Shown here piece after piece: positions 36,190 to 48,118 of a DNA stretch of 64,000 bases. A program made the translations under genes and the position numbers. The notes beneath the pieces are model-generated. The model was given only the letters and a program-made list of their open reading frames with translations, was not told the origin of the DNA and did no database searches. Source of the stretch: Macrocystis pyrifera (lineage: Eukaryota; Sar; Phaeophyceae; Laminariales; Laminariaceae); the NCBI GenBank assembly GCA_031763025.1, contig JASSKH010000041.1:1488001-1552000 (forward strand), given 5' to 3'. Numbering within the stretch: position 1 is the first letter of the stretch; each line of letters begins with the position of its first letter.

Positions 36190-36700
36190 TCACGCAGACG
36201 CTCAATCTGAGCCAAACCCCGCCTGCTGGGGTGCCGTCTACGCCGGTGCCGACTGGTTTCTCTCGTCACTCTCACAACTCCAACTAACTGCAACTTCACA
36301 AAAAATAAGACGAGCAAAATGAGAACAGCGCTCGAACGCATTTGTCGAGGGCGATGCCAATATTATAGATACCATACTGCTGTACCAACACCACCAGTAT
36401 GCACGTAATGAGCAGGGGGCATGGAGAGGGAAAGAGCACTACGAACGAGGGAAATGCTGTTGAAATGGAATAACACCTCCGCTGTGTGTCCAAGTCTTAT
36501 TGTCTGTGGACACCCCCACCAAAAGGTAATGCTGGTGAACCGAGGGGCTCAACTCTACGAGGACACGATAAGAGCATGCCCAATATCCTTGCAGATAATG
36601 ATAAGCATGCACGAAAGGAGCCGGAAGCGCTGAGAAGAGCATGCCTCGCACTGAGAGCACTCGAGCACCGTATAGCACGAGGGGCTCTTAAATCGGGTAC
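36190..36700 (+). repeat. Composite dispersed repeat, copy 4
   Basis: Same block order as 30140-30600: CCCCGCCTGCTGGGGTGCCG, GCGCTCGAACGCATTT, then CGAGGGGCTCAAC and AGAGCACTCGAGCAC. Two GACTCTGGCCGGCCAGAAA blocks follow at 36748 and 36802. Confidence 0.6.
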
Positions 36701-37074
36701 CCCACTGATATTCGACCACATCACAAGATCTATGCGAGATGTTAACAGACTCTGGCCGGCCAGAAATTTGGCTACTGCTGTATTATATAAAATGCTGATG
36801 GACTCTGGCCGGCCAGAAAATGAAGACCGTTGAGGTACTACTGTAGTATTTAGACAAAAACAGTTCTTGCATTTATGTTCAGAGTGGTCAGAAGTGCTAA
36901 GGGTACCTGGTAACGTCATATGAGAGGGGTCGGTGGGCGCGATTTGTTTTAGCTAATACCTGGTAGGCTATAATTAATTGCGCCAAGTTCACAGTAGCAC
37001 GACAGGGCAGGGGTGCCTTGTCACATCAATCTTTGAAGAGGATCGTGACTATACCAAGCTGTGTATTTTTAAAA

Positions 37075-37180
37075 AAACCCTGGTTTTCCATCTAAGATAC
37101 GCATTCCAAGTGCTACAAATACGATCCCAATACCTGAACCCAGGTAATTACCGAGCCTTCAGTCCTATTCAAAACAATAC
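37075..37180. repeat. Direct repeat, left flank of the Ty3-like element
   Basis: AACCCTGGTTTTCCATCTAA, ACGATCCCAATACCTGAACC and AGGTAATTACCG match 40887-40992. The pair encloses the gypsy remnant and may be LTR fragments. Confidence 0.6.
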
Positions 37181-37854
37181 AATTACACTAGCCCACTCTG
37201 ATGAGCCGTATATGGAGAATTATGAGGAATTCGTGGAAACCCCGGTTCCACAAGCTAGAACATGAGGCGAAGATGCGGCTCCTCAAAACTCACTCCCACA
37301 CTTCTGAACGGCGAGGTAACGAAGCCGGCAAGGTACGTCAGAAAGAGAAAGAAAGGAAGGCCTAGCCTTGAGGGGCAGGAAGGATTCATCAACGAAAGCC
37401 ATCGCCATGCCGCCCGCAACGTGGGGAGGGCGAGAACGTGTCTACGGAATAGCGAAAAGTGAGCACAAGAACGAGGCGGTCCTACTCTCCAGTAGGTGTT
37501 GTCAATTTTATCCAGATCACTCCCAGCTCCGGAGTGGGGGGGAATCGGTAGGACGAGAAGAAAAATAACACGGAAAACGCCAAGAACCACCTAAACCCAG
37601 CCCACAACTCCGGAAACGTGTCCTGTGCCACAAACGAGTGCCCGATTACCAGCCCCTACGGGGGGGGAGGCAGGACAAAATACGCAAAAATCATCCCCAA
37701 CCCAGTCCAAGAAAAACAAGCCAGGAACATACCGAACAGAAAAACCCCGACCCGAAAACTCGCAAAACGTCAAAAAGTAGAAGACCACCCCCCAAAGTCC
37801 AGGAAAACGGCAAGAAAAAAAGATCGAGTGCAGCCGATGAGCGAAAATCACTTA

Positions 37855-38365
37855 TCAAGATTCATCTACGTTACGCTGGATCCTCCGTACAAACGCGCTA
37901 GACAGGCGCATTTGCAGACACCAAGAACCTCGTACAGCTCTCGTCGAAGTCGTGTAGCATGCTGGAGAAAGAGGAAACTTGATCGGTCCCGGGTTGTCTA
38001 GAAATCGAACCAAATATACCCCATCCGTTAGCGTAGTCACGCTGATTTTCCCGAGCCACCACAGACCGTCGTCACCCTTGTACCAAACGTGGGCCCCGTG
38101 GGGAAGCACAGTGTTGCAGTATCGGCGAAGCCAAATCAGCGTGCGATACGCAGCCATAGCCGGGTGCCAGAAACCGCTCGCCGTTACACCGAGAAAGCTC
38201 CCGTCGTGCCGCGCCGATTCTCTTCCGGCGGTACAGGCGGTTGGTTTGGCGGTGCTGGTTCGGGGTGTCGGCCAAGTAGCGCAAAATTTCGTGGCGAGCA
38301 AACTGAAGGTCCATTTCCCGTTCCCAGGATGATCGGGATAGTCCTGTCCTGTGCGTCTCGTGCAC
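37855..38365 (-). pseudogene. Chromodomain-like C-terminal region of integrase
   Basis: SWEREMDLQFARHEILRYLA near 38310 has the W-E and hydrophobic spacing of a retroelement chromodomain. In another frame, VWYKGDDGLWWLGKI and YLVRFLDNPGPIK near 38070-37980 form an SH3-like or second chromo-like fold. At least one frame change separates the two. Confidence 0.55.
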
Positions 38366-38476
38366 TACCGCGATGACGCCACCTCGATCTCGAACCGATT
38401 GGTGTCCGGTAATATGTTCCGCTTCGAGTAGAGGGGTCGAAACGTCGTCCTGGGTGACGTGGTACGGGGGGGATTT

Positions 38477-39780
38477 CTAGGACAAGTTGTTGAGCACGTA
38501 TTGCGTCAACCCCGCCGGCGCATACCACGGCATGTAGCTACAGTCGTGGAGGTTGGCACAGGGCTTGCAGCGTTGAACTGATACGCGCTGGCGAGCATCA
38601 GCGCCGGGAATATCGGAAGGAACATCCAAATACAGGAACTTTGCCTCGAGAGGAGATCCATCCGGGTTGTCCGCCGAGGAGGGGCCAACTGCGAGGACTT
38701 TGTAGGGGCCCCTCCAGTTGAGTGAGAGTTTAGCCTTGAGGACCTTGGCGTCCGTGTCAAGCTTCATGCCCTGGCGGATGGTGGCCGCCGTATTGTACAC
38801 CCACGCCCAGCTGCCAATGGCGAATTTGGGGACTGGACGCAGCGCATCGGAAAGGGCGGAGTTGCGGTGGTTCACGCGAGCAACAGTGAGGGCGTGGTGT
38901 TCGCGAACGATATCGTACGCGCGCTGCTGGCGCTTTATCGCCAAATCGCAGTAAGCGAGGTGGTCGCGGACTAAACTCTGGTGGCCGGCGACTCCAGCAC
39001 GCTCGAAAATCGTGACAGGGAGGCGTGGCAGCCGACCTATATGGACCTCGTTGGGAGCCAAACCCGTGGCGGCGCTGACGGAATTGTTGTACGCAAATTC
39101 GACATGAGGGAGCTGTTCATCCCAGTTGTTTTGGAGCTCGTTGACGACCATTGCCAGCATCTGGGCCATCGTGTGGTTTACACGTTCCACCTCACCGTTG
39201 CCGCTTGGGTGGTAGGGGCTGGGGGCAATTTCCCGAACCCCGAGAAGCTGATAAACGTCGTGCGAAAGCTTAGAGTAGAACTGGGGGCCGTTGTCCGAGG
39301 GGATGCTGTGCGGACATCCCCAGAGGGAAAATACCGGCTGATGAGAATGCTAGACGTGCCCTCAGCGGTGAACTCAGCCGCTGTGACGGCGTACATGTCG
39401 GCTCGGCGGCTGAAGCGATCAGTGAAAAGCAAGATTTAGGTATTACCTCGAGGCGTCACCGGGAGAGGGCCGAAGTAGTCGACGCTGACGGCGATGCCGG
39501 GTCCTTCTGGCAGTGGCAACGTGATCGTGGGCCACCGGACCGTCTGCCGCGACCTTTTCCGTGCTGGCACTTCAAGCAGTAGCGTAACCATGACCGGGTG
39601 CAGATGCTTATACCGATCCACCAATAGACACGTTCGAGGATACCTAGGGTGCGCGCGGTTCCCGGGGGGCAGGAAGCTGTGGAATAGTAGGCCTGCATGA
39701 CCCAGAGGCGCATGAGAAGCGGCACATATGCGAATATGCTCGTCATTCAATAAACAGGCCGCGTTGTGTGCCCAGCGCAA
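38477..39780 (-). pseudogene. Ty3/gypsy integrase pseudogene
   Basis: Recognisable pieces in order are the zinc region ending RYCLKCQHGKGR (39570), SVDYFGPLPVT (39470, first catalytic Asp), TDRFSRRADMYAV (39420), PSDNGPQFYSK (39290, second Asp) and YHPSGNGEVERVNHTMAQ (39200). They continue into a 237-codon frame with GPYKVLAVGPSS. Defects include an in-frame stop at 39436-39438 after PRGNT, a frame change near 39320 and another before 39570. The integrase is therefore inactive. Confidence 0.8.
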
Positions 39781-40677
39781 GGGGGGAAGACGGCTATCGG
39801 ATGAGAGGGACGAAGCCCGCGTCAGTGGTGTGCAATCGTCCTTTGCTAGCTAGCTCCTGAACCTCCGAAAAGGGAGGGCGCTGGTGGGAAGGGAAATACG
39901 ACAAAAAGTCGGCGGGCAAAGCTTCCGGCCAGCCAAAGACGATCTAGCGCATGGCGGCATTGCACGCGGGCTTGGCCTGCTGTTCCCGAGCCCAGTCGGC
40001 GTGCGAATAGCGTGCTGCGGAATCACCGAACTGAAAATTCAGCAGCTGCGCCGAGGGCATCCAAGTCGGTCGTGGTGACGGGCGGTGCGTCAGTTGGCGG
40101 CGGAAGCCGGAAAAGAGGAGTTCCCACGGGTTCGGCGCGGTCGCGGTCGGTTGTAACGGCGAACGTGCCCAGACGCGCTGGAACGAAGCGCGCTGTTCTG
40201 AACTCAAACGCTCAAGCAGGGCAGGCGAAGGCAAGGCTGGAGCTGCGAGGGGTGAAGCCGTAACTGTTGAGACCGGAAACACCTCAGATAGTCCAGAGGG
40301 AGGGTTGGGGGCTCGGTATTCGTGCTGCAAAAACGTCCGGCGGGACGCTCATCAGTGGGGCGTGGGCGACGCCGAGGATGTCCCCCGGCTCGAGATCTGC
40401 CACTCCAACTTGGGGAAGAACCTGTCGCCCGGAGGCCAAGAACGCCATCTGTTAAGGCCTTAGTCCGTTGGGCTATTGGAAAAAGGTTCACCAATCGCCT
40501 ACCCAATATAAGCCTTATAACAGTCTCCCCCCACTCAGAACAGCGGGATCCTTGGTCGTCGTATGGGGCCGTACGTGCCTAGTCCGCAGTTCTTCACTAC
40601 CTCTGGGGACCCAGGGAAAGCGTTTTATCAGATTATTGACACGAGAAAATCCACTTTTCTTTAAAAAGCGTTTTAAT

Positions 40678-40745
40678 GGTGGGCGTGAGATTCGAACTCA
40701 CGACCAACGGCCCATGTCCTGCCGACGACGCTACTTGTTAAGATC
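40678..40745 (-). other. tRNA 3'-half-like sequence
   Basis: On the minus strand, CGTGAGTTCGAATCTCACG forms a perfect T arm with the universal TTCGA, followed by GCCCACCA as acceptor end. The matching 5' acceptor GGTGGGC is absent upstream, so this is not a complete tRNA gene. It may be a tRNA fragment or a SINE head. Confidence 0.45.
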
Positions 40746-40886
40746 AAGATCGTGACACTTTGTATCCCTAGACATGTTTGGTACTCGTTGGTACTCACTT
40801 GTCTTGTTTTCCTAGAGATACAAGAAGAGCCGCTTTATTCCTTTCGTGCACGGGGAGACTGAGAACAAGGTTCGTGCCTCGCTGGG

Positions 40887-40992
40887 AAAACCCTGGTTTT
40901 CCATCTAAGATACGCCTCCCAACTACTAACTATACGATCCCAATACCTGAACCCAGGTAATTACCGGGCTTTCAGCCTAATTCAAAGCAGTA
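40887..40992. repeat. Direct repeat, right flank of the Ty3-like element
   Basis: Partner of 37075-37180. Confidence 0.6.
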
Positions 40993-41365
40993 CCATAACA
41001 TCACCACATAGTACGGTAGGTTTTACAGTAGAACTTGGCAGTTTATATCGGGCGTGTGTTATATATATTAGGTTGTGTGTGGATACGGTCCAGCACTTAT
41101 TAATAAGAATTCTATATTCATGAGCAAAGCATGCACTTTTTCTTAAGTTTTTTTTGTAAAGGTTATAGACACTGATTGTTTTGCAGCAGTTATTCGACCA
41201 TCGTTGAAGTATTCAGCCTCGAGCGAGCAACGGTCACGCGCTCGCGACGGTGACTTCGCACACGTCACCCGCCGCTTCCCACAAAGTCTCGTAGTTCTGC
41301 TCGGTAAGGTCGGCGAGAAATCGCAATCCGCGTCTGCAAAATTCGTGTTTCACTTGATCAAAGAC

Positions 41366-41475
41366 TATTACGGGGGACCATAGTAAACAGGACCAAATAT
41401 TGTTATTAAAAATAGGTAAATATGTAGGCTTTTATGTACACCATAGGTCCTATTAACTATGGACCCCCGTAATAG
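41366..41475. mobile_element. MITE family A copy, near consensus
   Basis: Left end TATTACGGGGGACCATAG, right end CTATGGACCCCCGTAATA. Confidence 0.9.
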
Positions 41476-42179
41476 TCTACGGTAACTATTACTCCAAGAC
41501 AATGAGAAGGAAAATTGTGGAATTTGGCTTGGTTATTTCGAATAATCATCACAGAAACCAAGTAATTATCACCCTAGCCACGATGACAATATATATATGA
41601 TCACACACGACGATGGTTATGATAATGATCAATAAAATATACGATCATCTAAAAAATTCCGCGCCTCAACTTTCATCAGATTCACTAAGAGTGTCCCCTC
41701 TTTAGTACAAGAGTCAATAATATCCACGATGATAGCGAACGAGAACTCTCTGCTCATGCACGATGTTGCATGGCAGATATCGCCAAGTGACAGTAGCAGA
41801 GCAACGACCCAAGACTCCCACCTGTACGATTATAGCTGTCAAACTGCTGTTTCGCTTGCTGATAAACAGTGTTATTGCCCTTGATGAAATGCTTTCGAAC
41901 GCTGTTGTTCTCTGTTTGCTCGTCATTTTTTTGCGAAGTTGCAGTTGGAGTTGGTGAGAGTGACGAGAGAGACCAGCCGGCACCGGCACAGACGGCACCC
42001 CAGCATTCGGGGTTTGGCTCAGACTGAACGTTTGCTTTTTTTCCGTGGAAAACAGCACAATAATACCGAATAATCCGTATTCGCCCAGCATGATGCACCG
42101 CAGATATGACTACAGCAGGTTGTACTGAGGTCGCTTCTGGGCATTTTATTTTCATATTATTGTAGCGTATCCTGGCCCA

Positions 42180-42440
42180 GCAAAAACGCCCAGCACACGG
42201 CACAGCTCTGCAGCAGCATGCGGCAGGAACAGTCACACAGCTCTGCAGCAACAGCGCATATATAGCACCGCCATACAATCCGATGTTCCAACCCAAGTAT
42301 AATCCGCTGCTCGGGGCAGTATGAACTCGCAACAGCGCACATATAGCACCGCCATACAATCCGATGCTCCAACCCAAGTATAATCCGCTGCTCGGGGCAA
42401 TATGAACTCGCAGCCATCACCCTGCAACAGCAGCAATGTC
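42180..42440 (-). repeat. Inverted repeat arm 1 with internal tandem duplication
   Basis: A unit of about 80 bp (CATATAGCACCGCCATACAA to CTCGGGGCARTATGAACTCG) is present twice in tandem. The arm reappears in reverse complement at 42655-42925. Confidence 0.7.
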
Positions 42441-42654
42441 GGCGGCGTTGAAGGGCATCCAGCACTCGTGACTCAACCGATAGCCTCTTGTAGGAACTGG
42501 AAATGATTGGCCACAATGTTTCCCCGACTATATCGAGCACACGCAGCACAACAAACACCACACTGCGCTGCACAACCCGGCACACAGGCCGTAATTTCCA
42601 CGCCCACCCAACTCAAGGCCAACTAGCGGATAGTAAGCGTTCACACGATGGCAA

Positions 42655-42925
42655 CCCACCCGGCGAGGTCCCAGAGACCTGACACGCTCGTCGCGTGGCT
42701 GCTCTCTAGTTCAGCCTGCGCAGCCTGGCTACTGCTCTCAACGCCGCCGGCATTGCTGCTGTTGTTGCAGGGTGACGGCTCCGAGTTCATACTATACACC
42801 GAGAAGCCGGTTGTGCTTGGTTGGGTTGGGGGTTTGGATTGTATGGCGGTGCAATATATATGCGCTCCTGCTGCAGAGCTGTAGCTGCTCCTGCTATTTA
42901 TGCTGCTGCAGAGCTGTGCTCGTAT
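42655..42925 (+). repeat. Inverted repeat arm 2
   Basis: GACGGCTCCGAGTTCATACT and GGATTGTATGGCGGTGCAAT mirror the arm at 42180-42440, with a single unit here. Confidence 0.65.
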
Positions 42926-42939
42926 GCTTGAGCCCCAAG

Positions 42940-43410
42940 GTTCAACAGTTATCCGTGATATGGGGCATGCTCTTCTCGTGTCCTCGTATGGTTGAGCCCC
43001 TCCGGTGGTGTAGGTGCAGCATGAGTATGGTATGATATGGTACGTGGTACGGTACGGTGTGGCATGGTGTGTGGTGTGGCACGGTATGTGATATCGTATG
43101 TTGGTATGGTATGATGGTACGGTTTGTTTGGTGGATACACTACATGGAAAAATCACGGTATGTTATAAGGTATGTTTGTGGTGTGGTATGATGATACGGT
43201 GTGGTGGATGTATTGTATGTCTAAATATTGCCTGCTGGTAAGGTATGCTTCAGTACATAAGGTCCGTAAGAAGAGTCGAATACGTCGTACGAATATTAAT
43301 ATTACCTGTAACGACCATATATATCGATCATTGGGACGAGTTTGAAAATATAAGGCATGCGCACAGACGGACAGACAGACACACTCATTTGCAATTACCG
43401 AAACAGAGAC
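42940..43410 (-). repeat. CATACCGTACC dispersed repeat, inverted copy
   Basis: TATGGTATGATGGTACGGTT, GAGCCCCTCCGGTGG and CGGACAGACAGACACACTCA are reverse complements of motifs in copies 1-4. Confidence 0.6.
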
Positions 43411-43419
43411 TCAGTTTAC

Positions 43420-44540
43420 GAACTGAGAATACCGCTCGCTCGTGTAGAGGTGAACTGGTGGTGTGCATTATCGCAAGACCCACGCCAGAGCCGAGATAGA
43501 TGCGGCCTCGAGTGTCAGCGGTCGCTGGCGTATAGAGGGGGGGGGGTGGCAGGACGGGTTTGGCCGCTGTCGTGCCCAGGAGTTGCGTGGTGATGGAGAC
43601 ACGAGGAGGTCAAGATCGAGGGGTCTTGACTTGTCTCGTGTTTAGCACCGATCGACGTTTCCGATGATATAAGGTTCGCTTCGTTGTGAAAATAAATACG
43701 CAAGCGGTCTGAAGCGGTGTTTACATTTTTTTTGTCGAAACATGTATGGTTTGAAACCATCGGCACCGACACCGTCGATGGAAACGGTTTTCGATGCGCC
43801 ACGAGGCCACGCATCTCACGGACGGCGGCCGACCGGGCTCTCATAAAACTGAGGGGGGGGGAAGCTTGGTGGGGACGCAGTCGATACCACCGAGATGGCC
43901 GAGAGATGCGCGCTGCACCCAGGGTCACCTGTTCTGTTGGGGGAAAAAAAAGAAGCTGACATTGTTGCTTTTTTTTCGGAGCTAGGATAGAGCAGAAATA
44001 AATACGGAATGTCCTACAGGAAAAAAAATGGGGTTCCAGCAAATAATTTGTCACTTTGGGCACTACCGTCGGACATCATACAGTACTTCTGCAAAAAAGC
44101 AGAACAGTCTTCGAGAACCAGAGTTCCTCTTGCTATAACCTCGAGTTAGTACTGCATGCAGCTGTTGTACTGGTCGTGCAGCACTGTTCTGAAGCTCTAT
44201 GTACTGGATATTGTATTACTGTCTGTGCCGTATTGTAGAGCAGGGCAAGGGTTGCCCTGCTGTTCCCTAGGTGTTACCATTTAATACAAGGTTGGGCTGA
44301 GGTTTGGAAATTCTCAAGCGACGTAGATACTTGCTATTAACATGTAGAATTTTACTTGTTTGAAGATGCTACTGTTGTTGCTGATGCTATTTATTGTTCA
44401 TTGCGTGGTTTTTCAGAAGAAAGAAGTGATAACAGCAGGAGACACCAGGCATGCTTATTCAGTAGACGCTGATCACCCACAACCTAGTGAACTACTCGTA
44501 TGATACTACCACCGTCGTATGCAGCGCGTACCTACAGTAC
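43420..44540. other. Unassigned stretch
   Basis: No gene or repeat recognised. Open frames lack domains and splice context. Confidence 0.3.
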
Positions 44541-44546
44541 ACCCAG

Positions 44547-44690
44547 TCATTTCAGCTCCTTGTACCCTGGGGACTCGCGAGTACTCATTCATTTCAGCTC
44601 CTTGTGCCCTGGGGACTCGCGAGTACTCCGTCATTTCAGCTTCTGGTACCCTGTGGGTGGTACCCTTGGGACTCGCGAGCACTCAGTGAA
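44547..44690. repeat. Short tandem repeat, 42-bp unit, about three copies
   Basis: CATTTCAGCTCCTTGTACCC with TGGGGACTCGCGAGTACT repeats at 42-base spacing. The third unit has a small internal duplication (GGTACCCTGTGGGTGGTACC). The unit is unrelated to the 42-bp satellite at 33425. Confidence 0.8.
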
Positions 44691-45637
44691 ATTTCGGTAT
44701 TCGTAAACGTAATCTTCAGCGGTAGTATTAATACTAAATAAATACATGAATGATGCGCGCGCCCAAGCAAGCAAGGGTCTATCTTTGCATCCTTCACGCA
44801 TGATACATTCACAACATAAGACACCCATTCTGCTGGTTAGTGGACCCATGGGTATACTTTCCGACATTCTCTTGTTACGAACACCATCCCCACCGACCCC
44901 ACGCACCCCTCTCCGTGACAAACAGAAAAATCCTACAATACGTAAAGGCGAACAACTCGCCGACGTGTACGTACCAAAATGCAAAAATGCCGCCCAACGC
45001 CAAATCATATGACGGGCACAACACGAGCAACTCTACGCACGTTCGCATCCTTCCATTCCCCCCCGCCCCGCCCCTCCACGCAAAAAGCAGCATCGTATAA
45101 CGCCCAGATAACAAAAGAGTGCTCTGACAGGGATCATGAGGACTCAGTATCAAAATCGCGCCAACGAATCATGGCTGGCCGACAAATAAAACGTCGCCCT
45201 TTCGTACAGCATCGCAAGAGTAGCCTGTTATCCCGCGGCAAAACATCGCCAGCTCTAACCCTCTCCCCTCCCCGTCCCCGATCCCCAGAGGCGAAAAACA
45301 CGCCGGACAACATAAAAAAAACAACGTCGTCGTTGTGGGGGCGGGGGGAAGTTTTTACTACCGACCTTCGCCACACCATATGTAACATGTATTATGTGGT
45401 TCGACTTCGGAAAAGAAAAACACCTCTTGCCCCCCCCCCACCGAAGTCGTGGTGTCTCCGTGATTGTACCCGCCGCGCATCGCCCTCTTACGGACATGAG
45501 GCCGCGCCCAAACCGTATCAAAACGAAAGGTTTTGACCACGCAAACCGGACGTACATCACAATAAATCAACTCATCATTACTCAATACCTTGGCAGCATC
45601 ATAGGAGGGGGGGCGACGGGGAGGTAAGAGCATGCTC

Positions 45638-45662
45638 CCCCCCCCCCCCCCCCCCCCCCCCC
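45638..45662. repeat. Poly-C run
   Basis: About 25 C. Confidence 0.9.
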
Positions 45663-46125
45663 TCCCCTCCCACCCCTGACGATGCACAGGTCATGTGTGC
45701 ATCGGCCCCTATTCCAACCCCAGACTACATAAGCAAGCCCGGTCCCCCCCTCATCCTCCTCCTCCTCCAAATAACACGCACTGTCGTATATAGTACGGCC
45801 CCTGCCTCCGCCCCTCCTTTACCCCAAACAACTCCAAACGAAAACAAAATATCGTACTGCGGGGAAACAACAACTACTGTAGTACATTGTGACGAGCGAG
45901 CGAGGGGTACCTCACAAAATGGAAATAACGCGAACTTGATTGGTCTACCGCTGCCACCACCACCACCACCACCACCGCCTAGGAAACAAGAAAATAATGA
46001 CTATATATGTAACCTGCCCGAAACCCCAAGCTCGTTCCTGTTGGCATTGACCCCCCAACCAACCACAAAACCAATCACCCAAATAAACCACCCAACCAAC
46101 GAACACGAACAAACAAACGACAAAA

Positions 46126-46222
46126 CGCCACACCCACCACCGTTTCGTGTGGAGATTCGCTTTCCTTTATATTGCGCGCTCCGTTTTCCTGTGAGTCGTT
46201 GTCGAGCATCCTTCACGACCCT
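46126..46222 (-). CDS. Possible exon, basic peptide (uncertain)
   Basis: The frame reads VVKDARQRLTGKRSAQYKGK before a GTGGGTG donor-like site. Phase is compatible with the exon-like segment at 46692-46828. The acceptor is weak and the exact edges are unsure. No family recognised. Confidence 0.2.
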
Positions 46223-46691
46223 CTCGGCACTATGTACTGCTGTTGTCTGTCACCTCCTTGTCCAAGCAAATTTATCGCGCTAACACGCGCTGTTTGCTTT
46301 CCGCCCCGCCGCGCAACACGGCTCCCCATCTCAACTGCCCGTCCCGTCCCATCCACCCTCCTTCAGCTCCGTAGAAGCGCTCTGCATCCCGCTTTCGCCC
46401 CCCCCTCTCCCTCCGCCAGGTCCTCAAGCTCCCATCGTTCTAGAAAATGAAAGGTACCCCCCCCTCCCCCCCTCCCGCTCCCCCCCCGCAAAAAAACCCG
46501 ATGCTCTACGACACAATGTGAAGCGAGGTATTGACAGTAAAGAGTTACAGGTTTCGGAAGGCAAACGATAGCGTCACCACCATCACCACCCCCCCACCAC
46601 TACTACCAACATGACAACGTCGGAAAAGCAGCGGATACAGCCTACGTTTCAGCAGCAGCAAGCAGCAGCAAACGTTAGAGTTCCCCCCTAC

Positions 46692-46828
46692 CTTTTTACG
46701 ATCTTGTTGGGAGATGTTATCCCCTCGCCCCCGCGCTTTTTTGTGCCTATTCACTTTTAGCTTCGTCTGCGGCTTAAACTGATACTGATTGACTGGTTCA
46801 ACAGACCCAGCCGCAGCAGATCGCCCGC
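46692..46828 (-). CDS. Possible exon, basic peptide
   Basis: Acceptor TTTTTGCCCACAG and donor AAAAAG/GTAGGGGG bound 137 bases. The open frame, after two leading bases, reads SVEPVNQYQFKPQTKLKVNR and ends in SQQDRKK. The basic composition and good splice sites suggest a real exon of an unrecognised nuclear or RNA-binding protein, but no confirmed neighbour exon exists. Confidence 0.35.
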
Positions 46829-47144
46829 CTGTGGGCAAAAATTGCTACTGCCGGCGGCTACTGCTGGCGGCTACTGCTGCTGCTGCCCGCTGCTGCTGCC
46901 TGCTGCTCATGATGACGGATGTCCGATGCTGCTTATGATGACGGAAGTCCGACGCTGCTTACCTACGCGAACGGTTTTGCCTGTCTGCGCACTACTGCCC
47001 ACGCCGCTTGCAAATAACTTTTTTGATGCACTCAAAAAGGCCATTCGTTTGTTGATGTTCATCGACTTGACGTACAAACCAACCAAACAACCAGCCCAAA
47101 AACCAAGCAATCACCAGTGACATCCGACATCAACCGTAAAAAAA

Positions 47145-48020
47145 AAAAAAAAAAAGTGTTGCGTGAGAGCACACAACGTGGACACGACATGAAGCGCTGA
47201 GTATACAACCCGCCCACCTCCCCCCCCCCCCTTAAACAAGGGATGACAGGGCTTCCAGGTAGTAAGGAAAGAGGGGGGGGGAAACAGCATCACCGTTGGA
47301 AACTGAAGCAGCTACGTAGGGAAAACGAAAAAGAAAAAAAGAAAAACAATTGAAGAAATAAAAAAAAAAAAAAACACTTACTTTTGAGGGAAGGGAAAAG
47401 CTTCTGTGAGTGAAAACCGGTGTGCCTGCGTAGCTACAGCAGTAGCAGCGTGCTGCAATAATAATAAAAACACATTGTTTGGCGGTTGCCGCATCAACCG
47501 CGATCACCGCCCTAGCCCCTGAAACCAAGGCTCCTCTCTCTGCCAGAGCGACTTTTGTTCTGTCGCCCATACCTACTCCGACGTAAAGGCCGGCCGTCTT
47601 TTTACGGTTCTCCTCCCCCATACCCCCAGGCGCAACGCGAAAGCAAAAGGCCTACGAAGACAACGGGTATCAATCACCTCGGTAAATAAAACTACTTTTT
47701 ACTTGAGGGTGGCCTCTTCTCGTCCCCTTCCCCCCTCTCCCCCCGCCCGGGCGGTTCGCGTCTAGCAATAATGTCATCTCAAGAAGCGAAAAAACAGGTG
47801 ACTGCAAAACGTAAGCGGAAACGACAAATAGTAAGAGACTTGAACAGCACTGCAAGAGGTGCACATGACCGCCGGGCACCACAAAATCCGATCCTCGAAA
47901 CAAAACGAGGACGTTGGGGGACGGGGCGCGATGCCCCGCCTTCGCCATGAGCTTGAAGCCCTCTTCTATCAAATACCAACTAAGTTGCAATATTTTCGTG
48001 CAGTCCGTCCCGGAAAAAAT
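47145..48020. other. Unassigned stretch
   Basis: Minus-strand open frames near 47460-47620 (for example RTKVALAERGALVSGARAVI) look protein-like in composition, but no acceptable splice boundaries or start context could be fixed. Confidence 0.25.
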
Positions 48021-48025
48021 ATGAG

Positions 48026-48118
48026 TTAGTTGGCCATGCAGTTATCTTCGATAATAAAATACTGCGTGTACCCGATAGCAAACAGCACGGGGCTCTCGCC
48101 CACCACCTCAAATCGAAA
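48026..48118 (-). CDS. Possible terminal exon (uncertain)
   Basis: The frame reads FEVVGESPVLFAIGYTQYFI, then ends in EDNCMAN and a TAA at 48026-48028. Composition looks like folded protein, unlike the low-complexity neighbours. A T run lies just upstream but no AG is well placed. Family not recognised. Confidence 0.2.
   Translation of the reverse strand, partial: FRFEVVGESPVLFAIGYTQYFIIEDNCMAN

Larger units (their letters stand above)
37850..40460 (-). mobile_element. Internally deleted Ty3/gypsy-like retrotransposon
   Basis: On the minus strand, from high to low coordinates: an Ala/Pro/Arg-rich gag-like segment (40460-39950), a short RNase H-end-like piece (ADFLSYFPSH near 39890), the integrase zinc region and core (39780-38477), and a chromodomain-like tail (38430-37855). 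No reverse transcriptase is seen, so the middle of pol is deleted. Direct repeats at 37075 and 40887 may be its LTR remains. Confidence 0.7.

Noticed and set aside
40678..40745. Complete tRNA gene
   Set aside because: The T arm and 3' acceptor are good, but the pairing 5' acceptor and a sound D arm are missing.
41754..42585. Minus-strand frames of 142-207 codons
   Set aside because: They are produced by the tandem 80-bp repeat; the repeated peptide GLYGGAI has no recognised family.
47460..47621. Exon of a ciliary protein resembling CFAP298
   Set aside because: Only a vague similarity around RTKVALAERG. No splice borders and no second conserved block were found.
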